DNA of 64,000 nucleotides from Dolomedes plantarius (taxonomy: Eukaryota > Arthropoda > Arachnida > Araneae > Dolomedidae). The translations under genes were made by a program, and so were the position numbers. The notes under the pieces were generated by a model, which searched no databases, had not been told where the DNA came from, and saw only the letters and a list, made by a program, of their open reading frames with translations. Below are positions 1 to 12,778 of this stretch, one piece after another (position 1 is the first letter of the stretch; the number at the start of each line of letters is the position of its first letter). The stretch is taken from positions 111,503,968 through 111,567,967 of the forward strand of contig OU015491.1 in the NCBI GenBank assembly GCA_907164885.2, written 5' to 3'.

Positions 1-463
1 TTCTTAGATTTTTTTAAATTAAATTTTTAAGCTGCTTTAGTAACTTTTTTTAAGTTTTCATTTAAAATAATAATATGAGGGTTATAAAATTTATATCACG
101 AGAAAGATCATAAAAATTCCTTTAAAATAAAATCTTTTTCGAATCTTTACCTCCATTTTCTGATTTTTGGGGAATTTTTAAAGATTAATTTTTAGAATTT
201 AATTTTAAAATGCTGATCACGTGATTTCTTTTTCTGGTAGTTTAGACAAATTTATTGTCACGTCCATAACAATTAAAATACTGTAACAGATATGTTCCTC
301 AAACTGAACTATATTAACTGTACTCTATTCTTTTGTATGTCTTATTAGATTTAATTTGAATATTTTTTTCATTATTTTCTCTATAAAAATATCTCCTGCG
401 ATTTTTTTATAAATATAATTTTTGTTTTTTTCTGCATTAATTGTATACATTGATCGTCGTATT

Positions 464-465
<2 letters not shown>

Positions 466-504
<39 letters not shown>
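466..504. repeat. (TA)n microsatellite
   Basis: An uninterrupted run of TA dinucleotides, visible directly. Confidence 0.95.
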
Positions 505-507
<3 letters not shown>

Positions 508-549
508 TGGCATTAATTGCATACATTGACCGTTGTATTTAATTTGAAT

Positions 550-582
550 GTACTCCGTAGCGAAGTGCGGGTTTTCAGCTAG
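550..582 (+). mobile_element. Helitron-like 3' end
   Basis: A short GC-rich hairpin (CCGTA, loop GCGAAG, TGCGG) lies just before the terminal sequence CAGCTAG, which is followed directly by T. Helitrons end in a hairpin roughly 10 bases before CTRR and insert between A and T, so this fits a Helitron 3' end. The layout matches the terminus at 15458-15487. No 5' end was located, so the element is probably truncated or its start is unrecognised. Confidence 0.5.

Positions 583-624
<42 letters not shown>
583..624. repeat. (TA)n/(TG)n microsatellite
   Basis: A TA run passes into a short TG run directly after the Helitron-like terminus. The same pairing of Helitron end and (TA)n is seen at 15488. 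Confidence 0.9.
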
Positions 625-2051
625 ATATAAATGAATACTAAATATTTTATGTGTATAATTGTTTATAATACTTAGTATATTTTAGGATATGCCAATGTAG
701 CTATTAATTAATTTCAGTCTGTTGAATAGATTGGTTTTTCTTTCCCTAAACATAAAAGCAAAATTATCACCAATGTCCTCGGAACAAAATACCTGCCATG
801 TTGGAAAAAAAAATTAGGAATATTCAGGAAATTTTCCTAAATTGTTATTTCTATGAGGTTAGTTTCCAGTTTTTTTAGAGTAGATATTTGTTTTACTATG
901 TTATATAAAATATGTTCACCAAAATGAACCAAAAAACGTCCACAGGTCAAAGGTCAAAAGGTATGCAAGGGGTAGATTTACTGAAAATGATTTTGGGAGT
1001 ACAAGTGTTACGAGTCGTCCTGTTTATATAGTTTTGTTATGCCTTTCCTCAATGTTTTCTTCACAGGGTTATCACTCCCATGTCGTTTTGAATTTGCTCT
1101 GCTTTGGATCAAAGGATTTTGAGTATAACAGTGCTGAAACGTAGTATTTAATAATTTCTTTTTTCATATTATAAAACGCACTGTATTTTACAATAATTTA
1201 AAGACCAAGAAAAATTTTGCATTTTGTTTTACCTAAAAGTTGAAATTATTAAAGCTGTAAAGCTTAATTTAAAGTAAGTCACTACAACATGCGAAATGGA
1301 AAACATGGTTTTTTAAAAATCATCACAAATAAAAATTTAATTATCTTCCACTTTTATCCTACAAAAATTAATTAATAAGAGACATTTTACTCGCGAGGTA
1401 TCGCAAAATATTTCTGAGATGAAATCATTAAATTGCAGTCTGGTAAATGTCAACAGACAGATTTACTATGTGTTCCTTAGCTACTCTAATTCATAAGATA
1501 AACTTGGTTTAATTGTGTTCATTATGGACATCTATGGAGGATATCAAAAGTCAGAACAGGGTAGAAAATTATCCTATTGTAGATTGGGGCATTCAATTTG
1601 TAAAATAAAAAGGTGTGAAAAATACTGTCCATTAGAGTAAAAAATGTTAAAAATCTATGATACTTAGTCAAAAATTAAGTAACTCCATAATAAACTAGCA
1701 CATTTTGTATTTGATATTATCACATTTAATCCATGTTTCATCAAATTTCCCAGAAAAAGTTTCAAATTTCGATAGCTATTTCAACATGATTCAGGGTTTC
1801 CTAACTTATAAAAAAAAAGGTTCTGTGTAGGGCAAAATTATTTAATATAATCTTAAAAACATTTTGGAGGGATAGAATTAAAAAAAACCAATAGATATTC
1901 TCACTTTGCTCTGGTGATTTAGAGACAACTTTTGTAATGTGCCCATTTGTTTTGCCCCGTATTTTTGATATATTACAACAGATGAACAAGTGTGTATCAC
2001 AATAGAGAGCCGTATTGCAAATAATAACACAAACTTTTACAAACACAATAA

Positions 2052-2057
2052 TTTATT
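2052..2057 (-). terminator. Polyadenylation signal of cuticle gene 1
   Basis: AATAAA on the minus strand, about 60 nt beyond the TAG stop of gene 1. Confidence 0.6.
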
Positions 2058-2118
2058 TAAAGAGAAACTTTGATAAACATTCATTTTTCTTATCCCGGAA
2101 CAATGTAAAACTAACATT

Positions 2119-3966
2119 CTAGTAAAGGGATCGGAAACCTCCATAAGGGATGCCACCGAAACGGGGAGCTAGCAGTCCATATCCAGCGATTTCAGGAGCA
2201 TAAGCTAACTGTCTAGGTCCAACAATACCAGGTCTGGCTACTAGAGGGGCAGTAGCTAAGGGATTAACAGCAACTGGGGCTACGTGATTGATAGCTGATG
2301 AGGTTGAATAAGCCACTGGCGCAGCATGAGCAATCGCAAGAGGAGCAGCATGATGTCTCACTGCAAGAGGAGTAGCGTGGGCAACAGCAAATGGTGCAGC
2401 CACACGAAGAGGGGCAGCATGATGGGCAACTGGAAGGGGAGCAGCATGATGATGAGCTACTGTATGGGGAACAGCATGATGGGCGACTGCATGAGGAACA
2501 GCATGGCGGGCAACTGCAAGAGGAGCAACATGGCGGGCGACGGCAAGTGGTGCTGCGGGACGGGCTACAGCCACAGGAGCTACGTGATTGATGTGAGAAC
2601 TATAAGAGCTTTCCTTGTTCCCGTAGGCATCACCAACTTCGAAATGAGATTTGGTAGCAGCATAGCCATCCACAACATTATAGCCAAAGGCGTAATTTCC
2701 GAATGACTGCGAAAGAAAAAAAATATATATTCATTATTCACGAATGAATAACTAGTTTCCTCAAAATAGGAAGTGATATATTCAGTAATATATATGTTAT
2801 ATATGCATGAATTTTGTCCTCGTATAGGCAGGTAAATATGTTAATTTGTGTACTTAATATCTGTCTAAAAAGATCAATTTCAAATTCAAATATTTCTTAC
2901 TGTAAATTGCATATTAAGAAGAATAATTTTAAATTGTAATGAAGTGACAGCTATAAGATAAATGGATTTTCAATTTAAATTAGAGAAATACAGAATTGTA
3001 TCTAGTACAAAACAAATACTTACGTCTTGATGCCTGGAAGTAGCGCTGGTTCCAGTCTGAGCAAGAGCAGATCCCCGAACAAGTATTTGAGCGTTGACAG
3101 CTACAAGAGTAGCACAAAGAATAACAACCTATGGAATAGGATAAAATATCGTTAAACAAGCATAAAAATCTTGTAAATGTTTAGAACAACATTGCAGACA
3201 ATTTTTAAAAAGATAATTTGCTTTTAAGGATTTAAGTTGAACGCGCTGTTATTTAATTCAACTATGAAAATATTGAGAACGAGAGAATTAGAACTTAGAA
3301 TGAATTCATCAGATGGATATATTAATGAAAATCAGAGCAAGAGAAAAAGAATGTTCTTTAAAAAGGGTATTTATTATGAAAAGAACTACCACAAAATAAT
3401 TGTGATGCAAAAACACTTCTAGCGGGAAAATTTTATTGATTTTTTGTAAGATTGTAGTTGTTTAAAAAAGTGAATGCTCTTAGTATTTTTTAATATAAAA
3501 ATTTCAATGAGTCAATACGCAAAGTTTTTCTCTAAGTGTTATATTTGATTTTCTCCGAACATATGAAGGTAGGTGAATTTATTTCTCCAAAAAGCTTAAA
3601 AATGTATACATGAGGATTATATAATTCATCCATTTGAGTTAATTAATCCTATTGAGTAAAATGTTCAAAATTCCTGTATTCTAAAATACTATTTTTCCCT
3701 GCTATTGATATTTTGTAATTCAATTTCATTTAACTGAACATGTGTTTATCGCACTCAAGATAATATGAGACTTTAAAATGAATTTAATCTTAATTGAGTT
3801 GACATTTATGTAATTAATATTATATTTCCATTTAGTAGGAGAAATAGCATGTTTCATAGCAATAGATTAACTCTCATTTATAAAAAGATTAAAAGAAATT
3901 AAATTTTGAAATGGCAATAGTTTCATATGAAGCATATCAAAATGAACAACTTACCTTAGCGAACAT
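2119..3966 (-). CDS. Cuticle protein gene 1 (3 exons)
   Basis: Predicted secreted structural protein of the cuticle, about 234 residues. Coding exons are 3955-3966 (MFAK), 3024-3128 (35 codons) and 2119-2706 (195 codons plus TAG). Both introns have GT-AG ends and are phase 0. The start is the only ATG in a good position below the TATA box, and the first exon joins exon 2 to give a hydrophobic signal peptide of about 17 residues ending VAVNA. After it comes a short aromatic and glycine segment (NYAFGYNVVDGY, then FEVGDAYGNKESSYS) that resembles a degenerate Rebers-Riddiford/chitin_bind_4 core. The tail is low complexity: AAPLAVAR/H-type repeats rich in Ala, Pro, Val and His, ending in a Gly/Tyr-rich stretch. 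AAP-type repeats are typical of arthropod hard-cuticle proteins. Chitin binding is inferred. A micro-exon that splits the signal peptide is common in arthropod cuticle genes. Genes 2 and 3A-C share this structure. Confidence 0.88.
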
Positions 3967-4020
3967 GATTTTGTTCGGTTTCAAATATTTTGAAGTAACT
4001 CTCTGTTATGAACGACTGCC

Positions 4021-4027
4021 TTTTATA
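4021..4027 (-). promoter_or_regulatory. TATA box of cuticle gene 1
   Basis: Minus-strand TATAAAA inside GTATAAAAGGCAGTC, 55 nt upstream of the ATG. The same 15 bases occur at the promoters of genes 3A-C. Transcription probably starts about 30 nt downstream, which leaves a short 5' UTR. Confidence 0.85.
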
Positions 4028-4250
4028 CTCGCTCTTGCGATTGTGTTCCCACCAGAAATGTAATTAAAAACGCTTTTGGGGGATGATATTCTAATTTCGT
4101 TTTTTAATCAATGATGTTATTATCCATTCATATGCTTGGTGGTCATCTCGGCACAAGGAACGAAAATAAAAACACGTTACTATCGCTGATGCTAACAAAG
4201 GTTATCGCATTTCTTACATATTAATGGAAGATCCAAATTAAGAGAACTAA

Positions 4251-4266
4251 TGGAGGTGTGTCAGGG
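4251..4266 (-). promoter_or_regulatory. Shared upstream element, gene 1
   Basis: The plus strand reads TGGAGGTGTGTCAGGG, identical to sites at 8780, 23834 and 36519. It lies 224 bp upstream of the TATA box. Similarity continues on the distal side: gene 1 and genes 3A/3B share a weaker GTTTCG/ATTTCG-[CT]GCC block about 20 bases further on. Its invariance among introns and flanks that otherwise differ suggests a regulatory site. The bound factor is unknown. Confidence 0.65.
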
Positions 4267-6430
4267 TTTGACTAGAGGAAGTTTCGTGCCTTCTTTTGTT
4301 AACACGTTTTTGACTTCATCATTTTATCGAATTGAACTTGCTATTTAATGAGGGCAAGATAACCATGTGAAGATCGTTTAACATTCGCTTTTTTCAAGTA
4401 CGTAGTAAATTGTTTTGTTACCAGTGGTTCTTATTTAATTTCTTATAAATATTTTTATCACTTTTATATGTTAGTGGATTATACTTAGTATAAAGTCTTA
4501 TTAAGTATGATAGAGTAGATACATTTCTTTTCATCTTATTTTTTTTAATCTGTGGAAAAGAGAAACTTATAACTGTCAAGTAATCAAATCAGTCTTATTC
4601 TCACCTTTAATAAAGATGTCAGATTTTGTTGAAATACTAGTTCGCACTTAGGATGAACATATTTATATAATTATTTTCTACTTGATAGTAACATAGTTGC
4701 TAAGAGAAAGAAAATTGAATTCCATCAACTAGAGATATAATTTTGGTCCTTGGCATAGTGAGTCTCTCGTCAATAAATCGAGAAAACAAAGCGTGTACTC
4801 TCAAATATATGGAATAGTAATGTAAAGAATCGCAAGAAAAATAATTAAATGCAAAATTAAATGAAACATAAAATTTCAACTTATCAAAAAGGATGTTTAA
4901 ACAAAGATTTTCATTCATTTCAATTGTTTATTTACTGAAGTACTTGTTACATGCTAATAAAAAAATTAAGAACACTTTTTATGTCAAGATATAAATAATG
5001 TATGTTCAAGAGTGCCGTAAAATATTTTATGTGTTTCTAATTATTCCTGTAAAATGAAAACAAACCTTGTGGTTTTCAATACTAAGTTGATTTATTTTTT
5101 ACGTTCCCTTTCTAAACCGTTTATTTCGAGTTATTAAAAAGCTGAAAAATTTCAACAATATATAAAGTGTTTTTATGTACTAATGCAGTGAACATTTTGC
5201 TAGTTTTGTCATGGAATACCCGTTATTTACACGACTGATAACACAATACTGGGGCACAAAATTCTAAAAAGATAACTAGATTTTTACCCTGTTTTCAAAC
5301 TGCTGAGCTCGAAATGGCTGCAAATATATCCAGCCATGAAAAATCATCTATGTTTTACCATCAATAATGTCCCATTCAGCGAGGTATAGACAATGTAGTT
5401 GCCACTCGTGTATATTGAGATTCTTAGCCAACTTGAATAGCCCCTTAGAGAATGCAAAAACGGGTCCAAGACTTTTTCAACATGCTTCATTTTTCTGAAT
5501 AGTTTTTCTCCTGGTCCAAAGTATTTTTTGAAGCTTTTCCTTTAACTTGCATATATTTTTAGTTAGTGGCGTAAAAGCTATCGCTAGACTGTTCCAAGAC
5601 ATTTCTAGTTCTTAGTATTTATTGATTTTTTTTCTTTAAATAGGCCGCTCGGAATAAAAATTTAAAATTTTTATCAAACAAAAATTATTAACGTAACTTC
5701 TCTTGGTATTATTATATTTAATTTTAGGTGAATTTACCCTTTATTGAAATTTGAATTTCTCCTTTCTAAAAGTCAAATTATTTTGTAACTAGCATAATGG
5801 GAAAATTTTTGACTGAATCTTCTAGAAAGAGGAATTACAAATCAGGAAAATTTAAAAGTATAAATGTAAAACTTGATTTCATTGAATATAACATTTTACG
5901 TAGGAGAAAAAACATTTTATTTAGTTACGTAAATTTTTGTGTTTAAAGTGACATACTTATATGATAATGAATACCCTTCAAGTCTCCATAAGCAACATCG
6001 GTATATTATAAGCTACAAAACTCTGGATCTTAATTTCATTGACAAATCCCAACAGGTTCTGTTGATAAGTCCGAACTTAAACAAACTGTATCAAATGTGA
6101 TTCCATAGTAATAATCTAAAGATATCTTTTACATTTGGCTTCGTTTGAATAAATATTAATGTAAAAAAGATTTTGAATCGATATAGTATATTTGGTGAGA
6201 AATGTTAGTTATGCTTTTATATGTCAAAATGACCCAGTTTAATTCTCTCTGAAATAATGTATGTAATTAGTTATCAATTTTGAAATTAAGGTAAATCGAA
6301 CCAATTTCTAGAGATGCTACTAAAATTGACTGAAATGCCTTTATGCGAAAAATAATTTTAAAAATGTATTTTCAGTGGTGATTTATACAGTCACATTACA
6401 AAAAGCAGATAAAAGTTTCATAAAAAATAA
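4267..6430. other. Intergenic DNA between cuticle genes 1 and 2
   Basis: AT-rich with only short open frames lacking domains or splice context. No transposon termini, RNA gene or long repeat recognised. Confidence 0.6.
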
Positions 6431-6436
6431 TTTATT
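6431..6436 (-). terminator. Polyadenylation signal of cuticle gene 2
   Basis: Minus-strand AATAAA about 60 nt after the TAA stop of gene 2, the same spacing as in gene 1. Confidence 0.6.
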
Positions 6437-6495
6437 ACATATTTACACTTGGTACAGAGTTTTTAACAGTAACGTATTAACAAGAATGACTTAGT

Positions 6496-8494
6496 TTAAT
6501 AATGGATGGACTTCAAGCCTCCAAGAGAAATTCCCCCAAGAGTATGACCAAGCAGTCCATGTCCGGCGACTCCGTTAGAGTATGCTAAATGTCCAGCTCC
6601 GAGCACTTCATGTCCGGCGATACCATGCCCATAACCTAAATGGCCAGCTCCTACAAGTCCATGTTCAGTAATTCCATGACTGTAATCTGAGTGTCCAGCT
6701 CCGAGCACTTCATGTCCGGCGATACCATGTCCATAAGCCAAATGGCCTGCTCCTACAAGTCCATGTTCAGTAATCCCATGACCGTAAGCTAAGTGTCCAG
6801 CTTCAACATGTCCGTGTCCGACAGCTAGGGGAGCTGCGTGATCGACAACAGAAGAAGTCGAATAGGCCACTGGAGCAGCGTGGTAGGCTGCAAGGGGTGC
6901 AACATGAGCAACATCAAGTGGTGAAGCGTGGGAGACTGAAATTGGTGAAGCATGAGCGACTGAAAGTGGGGAACCATGAGCAACTGAGAGATGGGCTCCA
7001 TGAGCGAGTGCATGTGGAGCAGCGTGAGCTAATGAAAGTGGTGCAGCATGAGCAATTGAGAGATCGCCATCATGAGCGAGTGCATATGGGGCAGCGTGAG
7101 CTAATGAAAGTGGTGCAGCATGAGCAACTGCAAGTGGGGCAGCATGAGAAACAAGAGGAGCTGCGTGAGCCACTCCCAAAGGAGCAACAACAGCATGGTT
7201 GATTTGAGAGCTATAAGAGCTCTCCTTCAGCCCATGGGCATCAGCGACCTCTGATTGAGAGCTGCTGGCTCCATGTCCATTGACTTCATATCCAAAAGCA
7301 TAGTTTCCAAGGACCTAAAAAAGAAGCGAGAAAAAGTGTTACTTTGATTAATTTTAGATTATACATAACTAAGTGTTCGGGCATCAAACGAATACATATT
7401 TTCTTAAATAACAGAATATTAATTTATCTGTATTAAATAAATTATATTTTATACGATAAAATATTTTTTGAAAATTTTAAGTCATAAATATCTCCACACA
7501 ATATGCATTAACACCAGTCACCAAAATATCATATGGATACTTTAAATTGAAATGTTATACTGTACAATATCACAGTAAATTTCAAAATACTTACGTCTTG
7601 ATGCCTCGAGCCGATGCTATCTCCAGTATGTGAAAGAGCAGGTCCGTGAAGGAGAGCTCCAGCATGGACAGCCACGAGAGTAGCGCACAAAATAGCAACC
7701 TAAGGAAAGAATTATTATTGTAAGGAAGATTTAAACTGTAATTTTTTAGAAGAAACCATGTTCTGTATATTGTTTTATGATAAACGTTTGCAGTAGTAAA
7801 GAGTTGAAATGATATTTATATTTAAATTCCTTCCAAATTCTTATGTTTAATGTACTTGTGAAAACTGAAGTAGTGCATAGTATCAACGAAAAAAATAATT
7901 CCCTACAAGTAATGGTCATTGTAAGAAAAGAGTAATATTTTGTATTCTATTGTTTTAAATCAAATAATAATTCTCTTTGAGGGATAGCTATTGACAAAAA
8001 TAATATTTTGTGTTCTACTGAATCAGAAAAAAATCTTTTAAAAAAGGAAATATCAAAGCAAAACTTCTGCCTCATGATATTTTATGGTGGTCATGAATAG
8101 ATGTAAGTACTTTAAGTATTGAAATTTTACATTTATAAATTTCTTTTATTTCCTTTTTTTGCTGTTTTACCACTATATTCTGTCAACTTTACAATAAAAT
8201 TTCAAAGGAATTTACTTTCAAATTTAGAATAAATAACTCTATTTAATTCATTCGAAGTACTCTAATTTTTAACATTTCAAAATGATTTCAGTTTATACCA
8301 TTTAAATAAATTTAATTTTAATAGTGCACGTTATTTTATGTATTTAATATTATACTTCCATTTTGCCAAAAAGCTTTCAGATATCCAGAAATGAGTTTAT
8401 GGATATTTATTTTATTATGAGTAGGTATTGAATTTTCAAATAATCTTCACATAAAGTGAATTAAACTGAGAGACTTACTTACCTTAGCAAACAT
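6496..8494 (-). CDS. Cuticle protein gene 2 (3 exons)
   Basis: Predicted secreted cuticle protein of about 311 residues. Coding exons are 8483-8494 (MFAK), 7595-7699 (35 codons) and 6496-7314 (272 codons plus TAA). Splice sites are GT-AG and phase 0. The signal peptide runs through VAILCATLVAVHA. The conserved segment after exon 2 reads NYAFGYEVNGHGASSSQSEV, then DAHGLKESSYSSQINH, close to gene 3. The tail has two parts. First come His/Ala-rich repeats of the AAPLSLAHA type with unusual variants such as ASPISVSHA. After AAYHAAPVAYSTSS come Gly/His repeats of about 19 residues (GHGIAGHEVLGAGHLAY alternating with GHGITEHGLVGAGHL). It ends KSIHY, as in gene 3. It has both tail types, so it is structurally between gene 1 (AAP tail only) and gene 3. 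Exact partner and chitin binding are inferred from the family. Confidence 0.88.
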
Positions 8495-8550
8495 GATGAT
8501 TCTTTGACAACCAAATAATTGGACTGAATTTTACTCCGTATATGACAGTC

Positions 8551-8557
8551 TTATATA
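8551..8557 (-). promoter_or_regulatory. TATA box of cuticle gene 2
   Basis: Minus-strand TATATAA, 57 nt upstream of the ATG, followed about 25 nt later by an initiator-like TTCAGTCC. It diverges from the TATAAAAGGCAGTC shared by genes 1 and 3. Confidence 0.8.
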
Positions 8558-8779
8558 CTCTTTCTCGGTGTATGTGATTGCACCAAGAAGGCAATAAAAA
8601 CACTTTAAAGAAGGCTATATTCCGGTTTCTCATATGCACAATATTTTCCACTCGCATATTTGGCGGTCAACTCGACTCGAGGAGAGGAAATTAAAGACTC
8701 GACGGTGTCGTTGAATTCATTTAAGGCTGTCGAAAGTCCTGCGTTCTCGTAGAAGGTTAAAGGAACGCGAAGAAATAAA

Positions 8780-8795
8780 TGGAGGTGTGTCAGGG
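8780..8795 (-). promoter_or_regulatory. Shared upstream element, gene 2
   Basis: Identical 16-mer TGGAGGTGTGTCAGGG, 223 bp beyond the TATA box, one base different in spacing from gene 1. A second, weaker shared block lies between it and the TATA box: TTGGCGGTCAACTCG near 8660, against TTGGTGGTCATCTCG near 4137 in gene 1. Confidence 0.65.
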
Positions 8796-10715
8796 ATAGA
8801 TTTGCAGACGCTTTCCTGCTACAATGTTTTGGGTTCTTCCTTTAATGATGTGACACCAAGTAAAATTTTAAAAATATTCTCTTTATTTCCTTATCTGGGT
8901 CAAATTCCTTGATTATGGTTTATTAACATATTTTTAATGTTTATATATTTTTCTGAAGTTTTCCTGTTTGTACGATGTATTGTAAGTAAGTATAGACCTT
9001 TTTATAATGTCACTTTCAAATCTAAGGACGCTGATTTTTAAGGTCATCAGAACTGAAATTGTATCCATACATTTTACTTTTAAAAGGTTTCACTTCGACT
9101 CAGTTCGTTCAGGACTCAACACCGATGTGTAAATTGTAGTACTTTAAAATAATATTTAAATGAAAACGAGGATTTCTACCTCCAATGAAAACTTTTTCTA
9201 ATGTTTAGTTGTAAATTCAAAGTTTATTCCCCTACTTTGTCTTTATTGAGAGACTCGAAAGAATCTTTTGAAAATTTTGGTTTAAAAGGAAAATTAGTTT
9301 TAACTGCAGTCGCTTTTGCATATTCATTTCTTGCTGCTTGTATTTAGTCCCTATTGACACAATTTTGCAGATTTTAAAATTTTTCAAAAAACATAATTTA
9401 GTCATAACCTTATTATCCAGTTTTCTGAATAATGCCTTCGTCACACTTAGATAATCCCTTTCTAGGTATGGATACTACGAGAATGTATATCTACTTGGAA
9501 AGGAATGTTCTTCCGTTACTTATACCAAGGACCTAGCCATACGAACGATAATACATAAACCGAGTCAAGAGGAAATTTTCAAAGGTGATAAAAAATGAAA
9601 ATTCGTCAACACCCAGCTTTTTATTTTGTTGTCTGAAATTTTTGCAATTATTAGGGCGTTAAAGGGTCAAATATCATTAGTGACTTCGTGCTAACACATC
9701 TATTACTCTCTCAGTAGTCTGGTCCATCTTTCTGAAGTTGAAAAGGGATTTTGTCTAAAAATTTGCCAATGTATTTTCCATAGAATTATCCCTTGTAGAT
9801 TTCGAGACACAATCGATGGCTTTAAGTTAAATTTCCATTGCTATCACCGATTTCCCGCTAAATTTGAAAGGTATCATAATGATATCTGGTAAAGAACAAT
9901 GGATCTGCTTTCACGATATCCAAATCTATCAACCAAAAATGCAGTGCATTATAATTCTGTATTTAACGAAACAACCTTTTTTTCGTCCTATTGTCTGCGA
10001 ATGGTGAGATTAACATCCATGGAAGTGCCGTTGGGCAGTATTTGGAGAATGTTTATTGAAGTCAGGCGTTTAAACAGCTTTAATGCATAGGAAGTGTAAT
10101 AAAGATTGTTATTCTATTAACATGTTTCTACACTTCTTTTCAGACCAGGTGAGAATTTTGAAGGCGAAAGGTATTATTTCAAAATGTTACCAACTAGATT
10201 TTCTTTGAGCTCCGTTAGTAAATCAAACTAACCCCTTTTGCTTTACAAAATTGAAATAGCACTGAAAATTTCTTATGAAAAGTTTTCTGATATCAATTTA
10301 ATTGCACAGATTCTTTATCAAAGTCAGAAAATGGTATTAATCGAATAATTACTTATCATTTAAGCGTGATTATCGTGTAAATGTGGTCGCACACATTGGC
10401 TAATATGATATACAAGTATGAGTTTGCGTGTTACATATGGTTAAAATTCATCTGAACAATAAATAAAATCTACTTTTATCTTAACATTAAAATGTTGACG
10501 GCCATAGTCTTAGACTTAATCCCTTATAATAGGTGAAAATAAAACTGTGGATTGAATCTAACGCCTTAACTCCTATGTATAGTGATCAGAATGTTAACTA
10601 GGAAAGTCTGTAAAAAATAAGTAAAGTCTACCTAAAATTCTTGCTTAAGACTTAGAGAACAATAAAGATTTCTACTTATAGTTAAAATATTATGACTACA
10701 ATTTGTTGTATATTA
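8796..10715. other. Intergenic DNA upstream of cuticle gene 2
   Basis: No gene or repeat element recognised. The small open frames at 9232-9444 and 9899-10090 have no domain features and no matching copy elsewhere in the window. Confidence 0.55.
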
Positions 10716-12123
10716 CACTGCTGGCCACTTTAAATGCAACACCCTGAAGGAAACATACAAATAACATGAAATTTACAACGTGCATTAGCGGAGGTGAGAT
10801 ATGCAAATGATTAGAATTTCAGCGCAGACGCACATCACGCGCGCCTGTGGCGCCACTTCAAAGCGCTATTTAAGGCTTGGAGATTTCGACGATTTCAAGT
10901 TCGGCAATTGTGTTTTTCTTGTGGTTTTTCAAAAAAACGATCAATTATGCCTCGTCGAAAACAGCGATCATCTTTTGATCAAGTATCCGAGTTCGACAGA
11001 GGAAGGATAGTGGCCTACCGAGATTGTGGATTATCTTTCAGGGAAATCGGTAGTCGTGTTGGACGAAACCAAACAACTGTAATGCGGATATGTGATCGTT
11101 GGATGCAGGAGGGTACGACGGACCGGCGTGTTCGATAGCATCCACCTCAGCGTACCACATCACGTGATGACAGGCAAATTGTGCGCATGGCAGTGACGGA
11201 TCGCTCAGTCACATCACGAACCATAGCGCAGCACATGCAGTCTGTAACGCATCATCCAGTGTCTGCGCGTACCATTCGACGCCGTTTACAGCAGAGTGGT
11301 CTGTCCGCAAGACGTACATTGCTTTGTCTACCCTTGACGCAGAACCACAGACGTCTCCGCCGCCAATGGTGCGATGACAGAATGATGTGGACGGCAGAAT
11401 GTAATGAAATTTTCTTTACTGACGAGTCACACTTCTGTCTGCAACACCACGATGGTCGCATTCGAGTCTGGAGACACCGTGAAGCGAGGATGCCGAACAG
11501 CTGCGTTATGCACCGCCACACTGGTCCTGCACCGGGTATTATGGTATGGGGCGGTATTGGATATCACTCTCGCACACCTCTAGTACGCATTGCCGGTACT
11601 TTAAACAGCCAGCGATACATCTCCGAGGTGTTGGAGACAATTGTCCTTCAGTACCTTCAGTTTTTGCCCACAGCCATATTTCAACAGGATAATGCGCGAC
11701 CACACGTGGCACGCATTGTCCAATGGTTCTTCGTCAATCACCAGATTGAATTGCTTCCCTGGCCGCCTCGCTCTCCGGATCTTTCGCCGATAGAAAACAT
11801 GTGGTCCAGGGTTGCTCTACGATTGACCCAGATTCCATCCCCAGCTGCCACAGCAGATCAACTTTGGCAACGTGTGGAAGCTGCTTGGTCTGCTGTACCC
11901 CAAGAAATCATCCAAAGTCTCTTTGAATCAATACCGAGGCGTGTGGCAGCGGTCATCTCCAACAATGGCGGCTACTCTGGCTACTGATTTTGGCAGGAAC
12001 CACACTTCACAAGAGTCTATAAATTTAATCATTTGATACTTGGTCAACATGTTATCTACAAAATAAATTTTGTTGTGATATCTCTCGTCTTTCTTGGTGT
12101 TGCAATTTGGGTGGCCAGCAGTG
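10716..12123 (+). mobile_element. Tc1-like (DD34E) transposon, nearly intact
   Basis: A 1408-bp element bounded by TA at both ends (10714-10715 and 12124-12125), the target duplication expected of Tc1/mariner elements. Inverted ends of about 28 bp start CACTGCTGGCCAC and finish with the complement GTGGCCAGCAGTG, with a few mismatches. A single transposase gene fills most of the element. It lies outside the 12.67-kb array and is present once in the window. Confidence 0.92.
10947..11987 (+). pseudogene. Tc1-like transposase with one in-frame stop
   Basis: Encodes a DD34E transposase of about 346 residues, close to the usual 340-350 of Tc1 proteins. The protein would cut and rejoin transposon ends in the nucleus. 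An N-terminal paired-like helix-turn-helix (residues about 15-60, including FREIGSRVGRNQTTV) is followed by the catalytic domain: FTDESHF (Asp about 159), QQDNARPH (Asp about 248) and SPIENMW (Glu about 283), with exactly 34 residues between the last two. The only visible defect is a TAG at 11136-11138, after residue 63, between the two DNA-binding subdomains. The start is the ATG at 10947, whose product begins MPRRKQR. It is probably inactive now, but only slightly decayed compared with the Tc1 copies in the array. Confidence 0.9.
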
Positions 12124-12778
12124 TATATATTTAATATCTATCATAACAAATCTTCATATCCTTGAATGACTTGATTCATTATTGTATCTCACAACGGAAA
12201 ATAGTTCATTCCTAAAATTCGAAATGTTATTTCTAAAACCTTAGAGCTTCAACTCAGAGAAACATGTTTTGGGGGAAATATGTGAGAGCTATAAATGTTA
12301 CTTTATGTATTTTATTGGTGTCATACCATTTTAAATTTAAATGTATGCATACGTGTACAAAATATTGATAAAGATAGTGATTTATAATATAATTTTTTTA
12401 TTACAACTATATACGTATTTTTCAGGCATTCAGATAAAATCCCTTATTTTAGAGATGAAAAATAGATCTAACGTGGGGCTATCGAAGTTTAACATGGACT
12501 TTATCACGGTTGAGAATTCGGATTACGGAATCATAAGGCTGAATTCTTTCCCTTAATCTTTAGCTTACGGGGCCCATTTTTCCGATTCCCTTTAAAGAAC
12601 GGAAAATTTCATGCCCCCAGTTAGTGCATTCAGTTAGTGCATTTCAGTTACTTATACATGTGTAAGTAATTGTTAGAATTGTGTATTTTTTTGTGTGTAG
12701 TAGAAAAAAAACTGTTGGAACTGGCACATTAGATAGCAGAATTGGGAACCACCCACACGAAACGTTTGGTTTTCTATA
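12124..12778. other. Intergenic, nothing recognised
   Basis: AT-rich spacer between the Tc1-like element and the LTR-like block. The open frame at 12341-12556 shows no domain. Confidence 0.5.

Larger units (their letters stand above)
1..2050. other. AT-rich intergenic DNA, no gene seen
   Basis: No open frame here shows a recognisable domain or a repeat typical of the neighbouring genes. The region holds two (TA)n tracts and one Helitron-like 3' end, listed separately. A stretch containing a gcattaattg core followed by acattga occurs twice, near 434-466 and 511-541, on either side of the first (TA)n tract, so a small local duplication is likely. Nothing else is identified. Confidence 0.6.

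Noticed and set aside
4700..4918. 72-residue minus-strand frame
   Set aside because: AT-rich composition, no domain, no splice or promoter context and no repeat elsewhere in the window.
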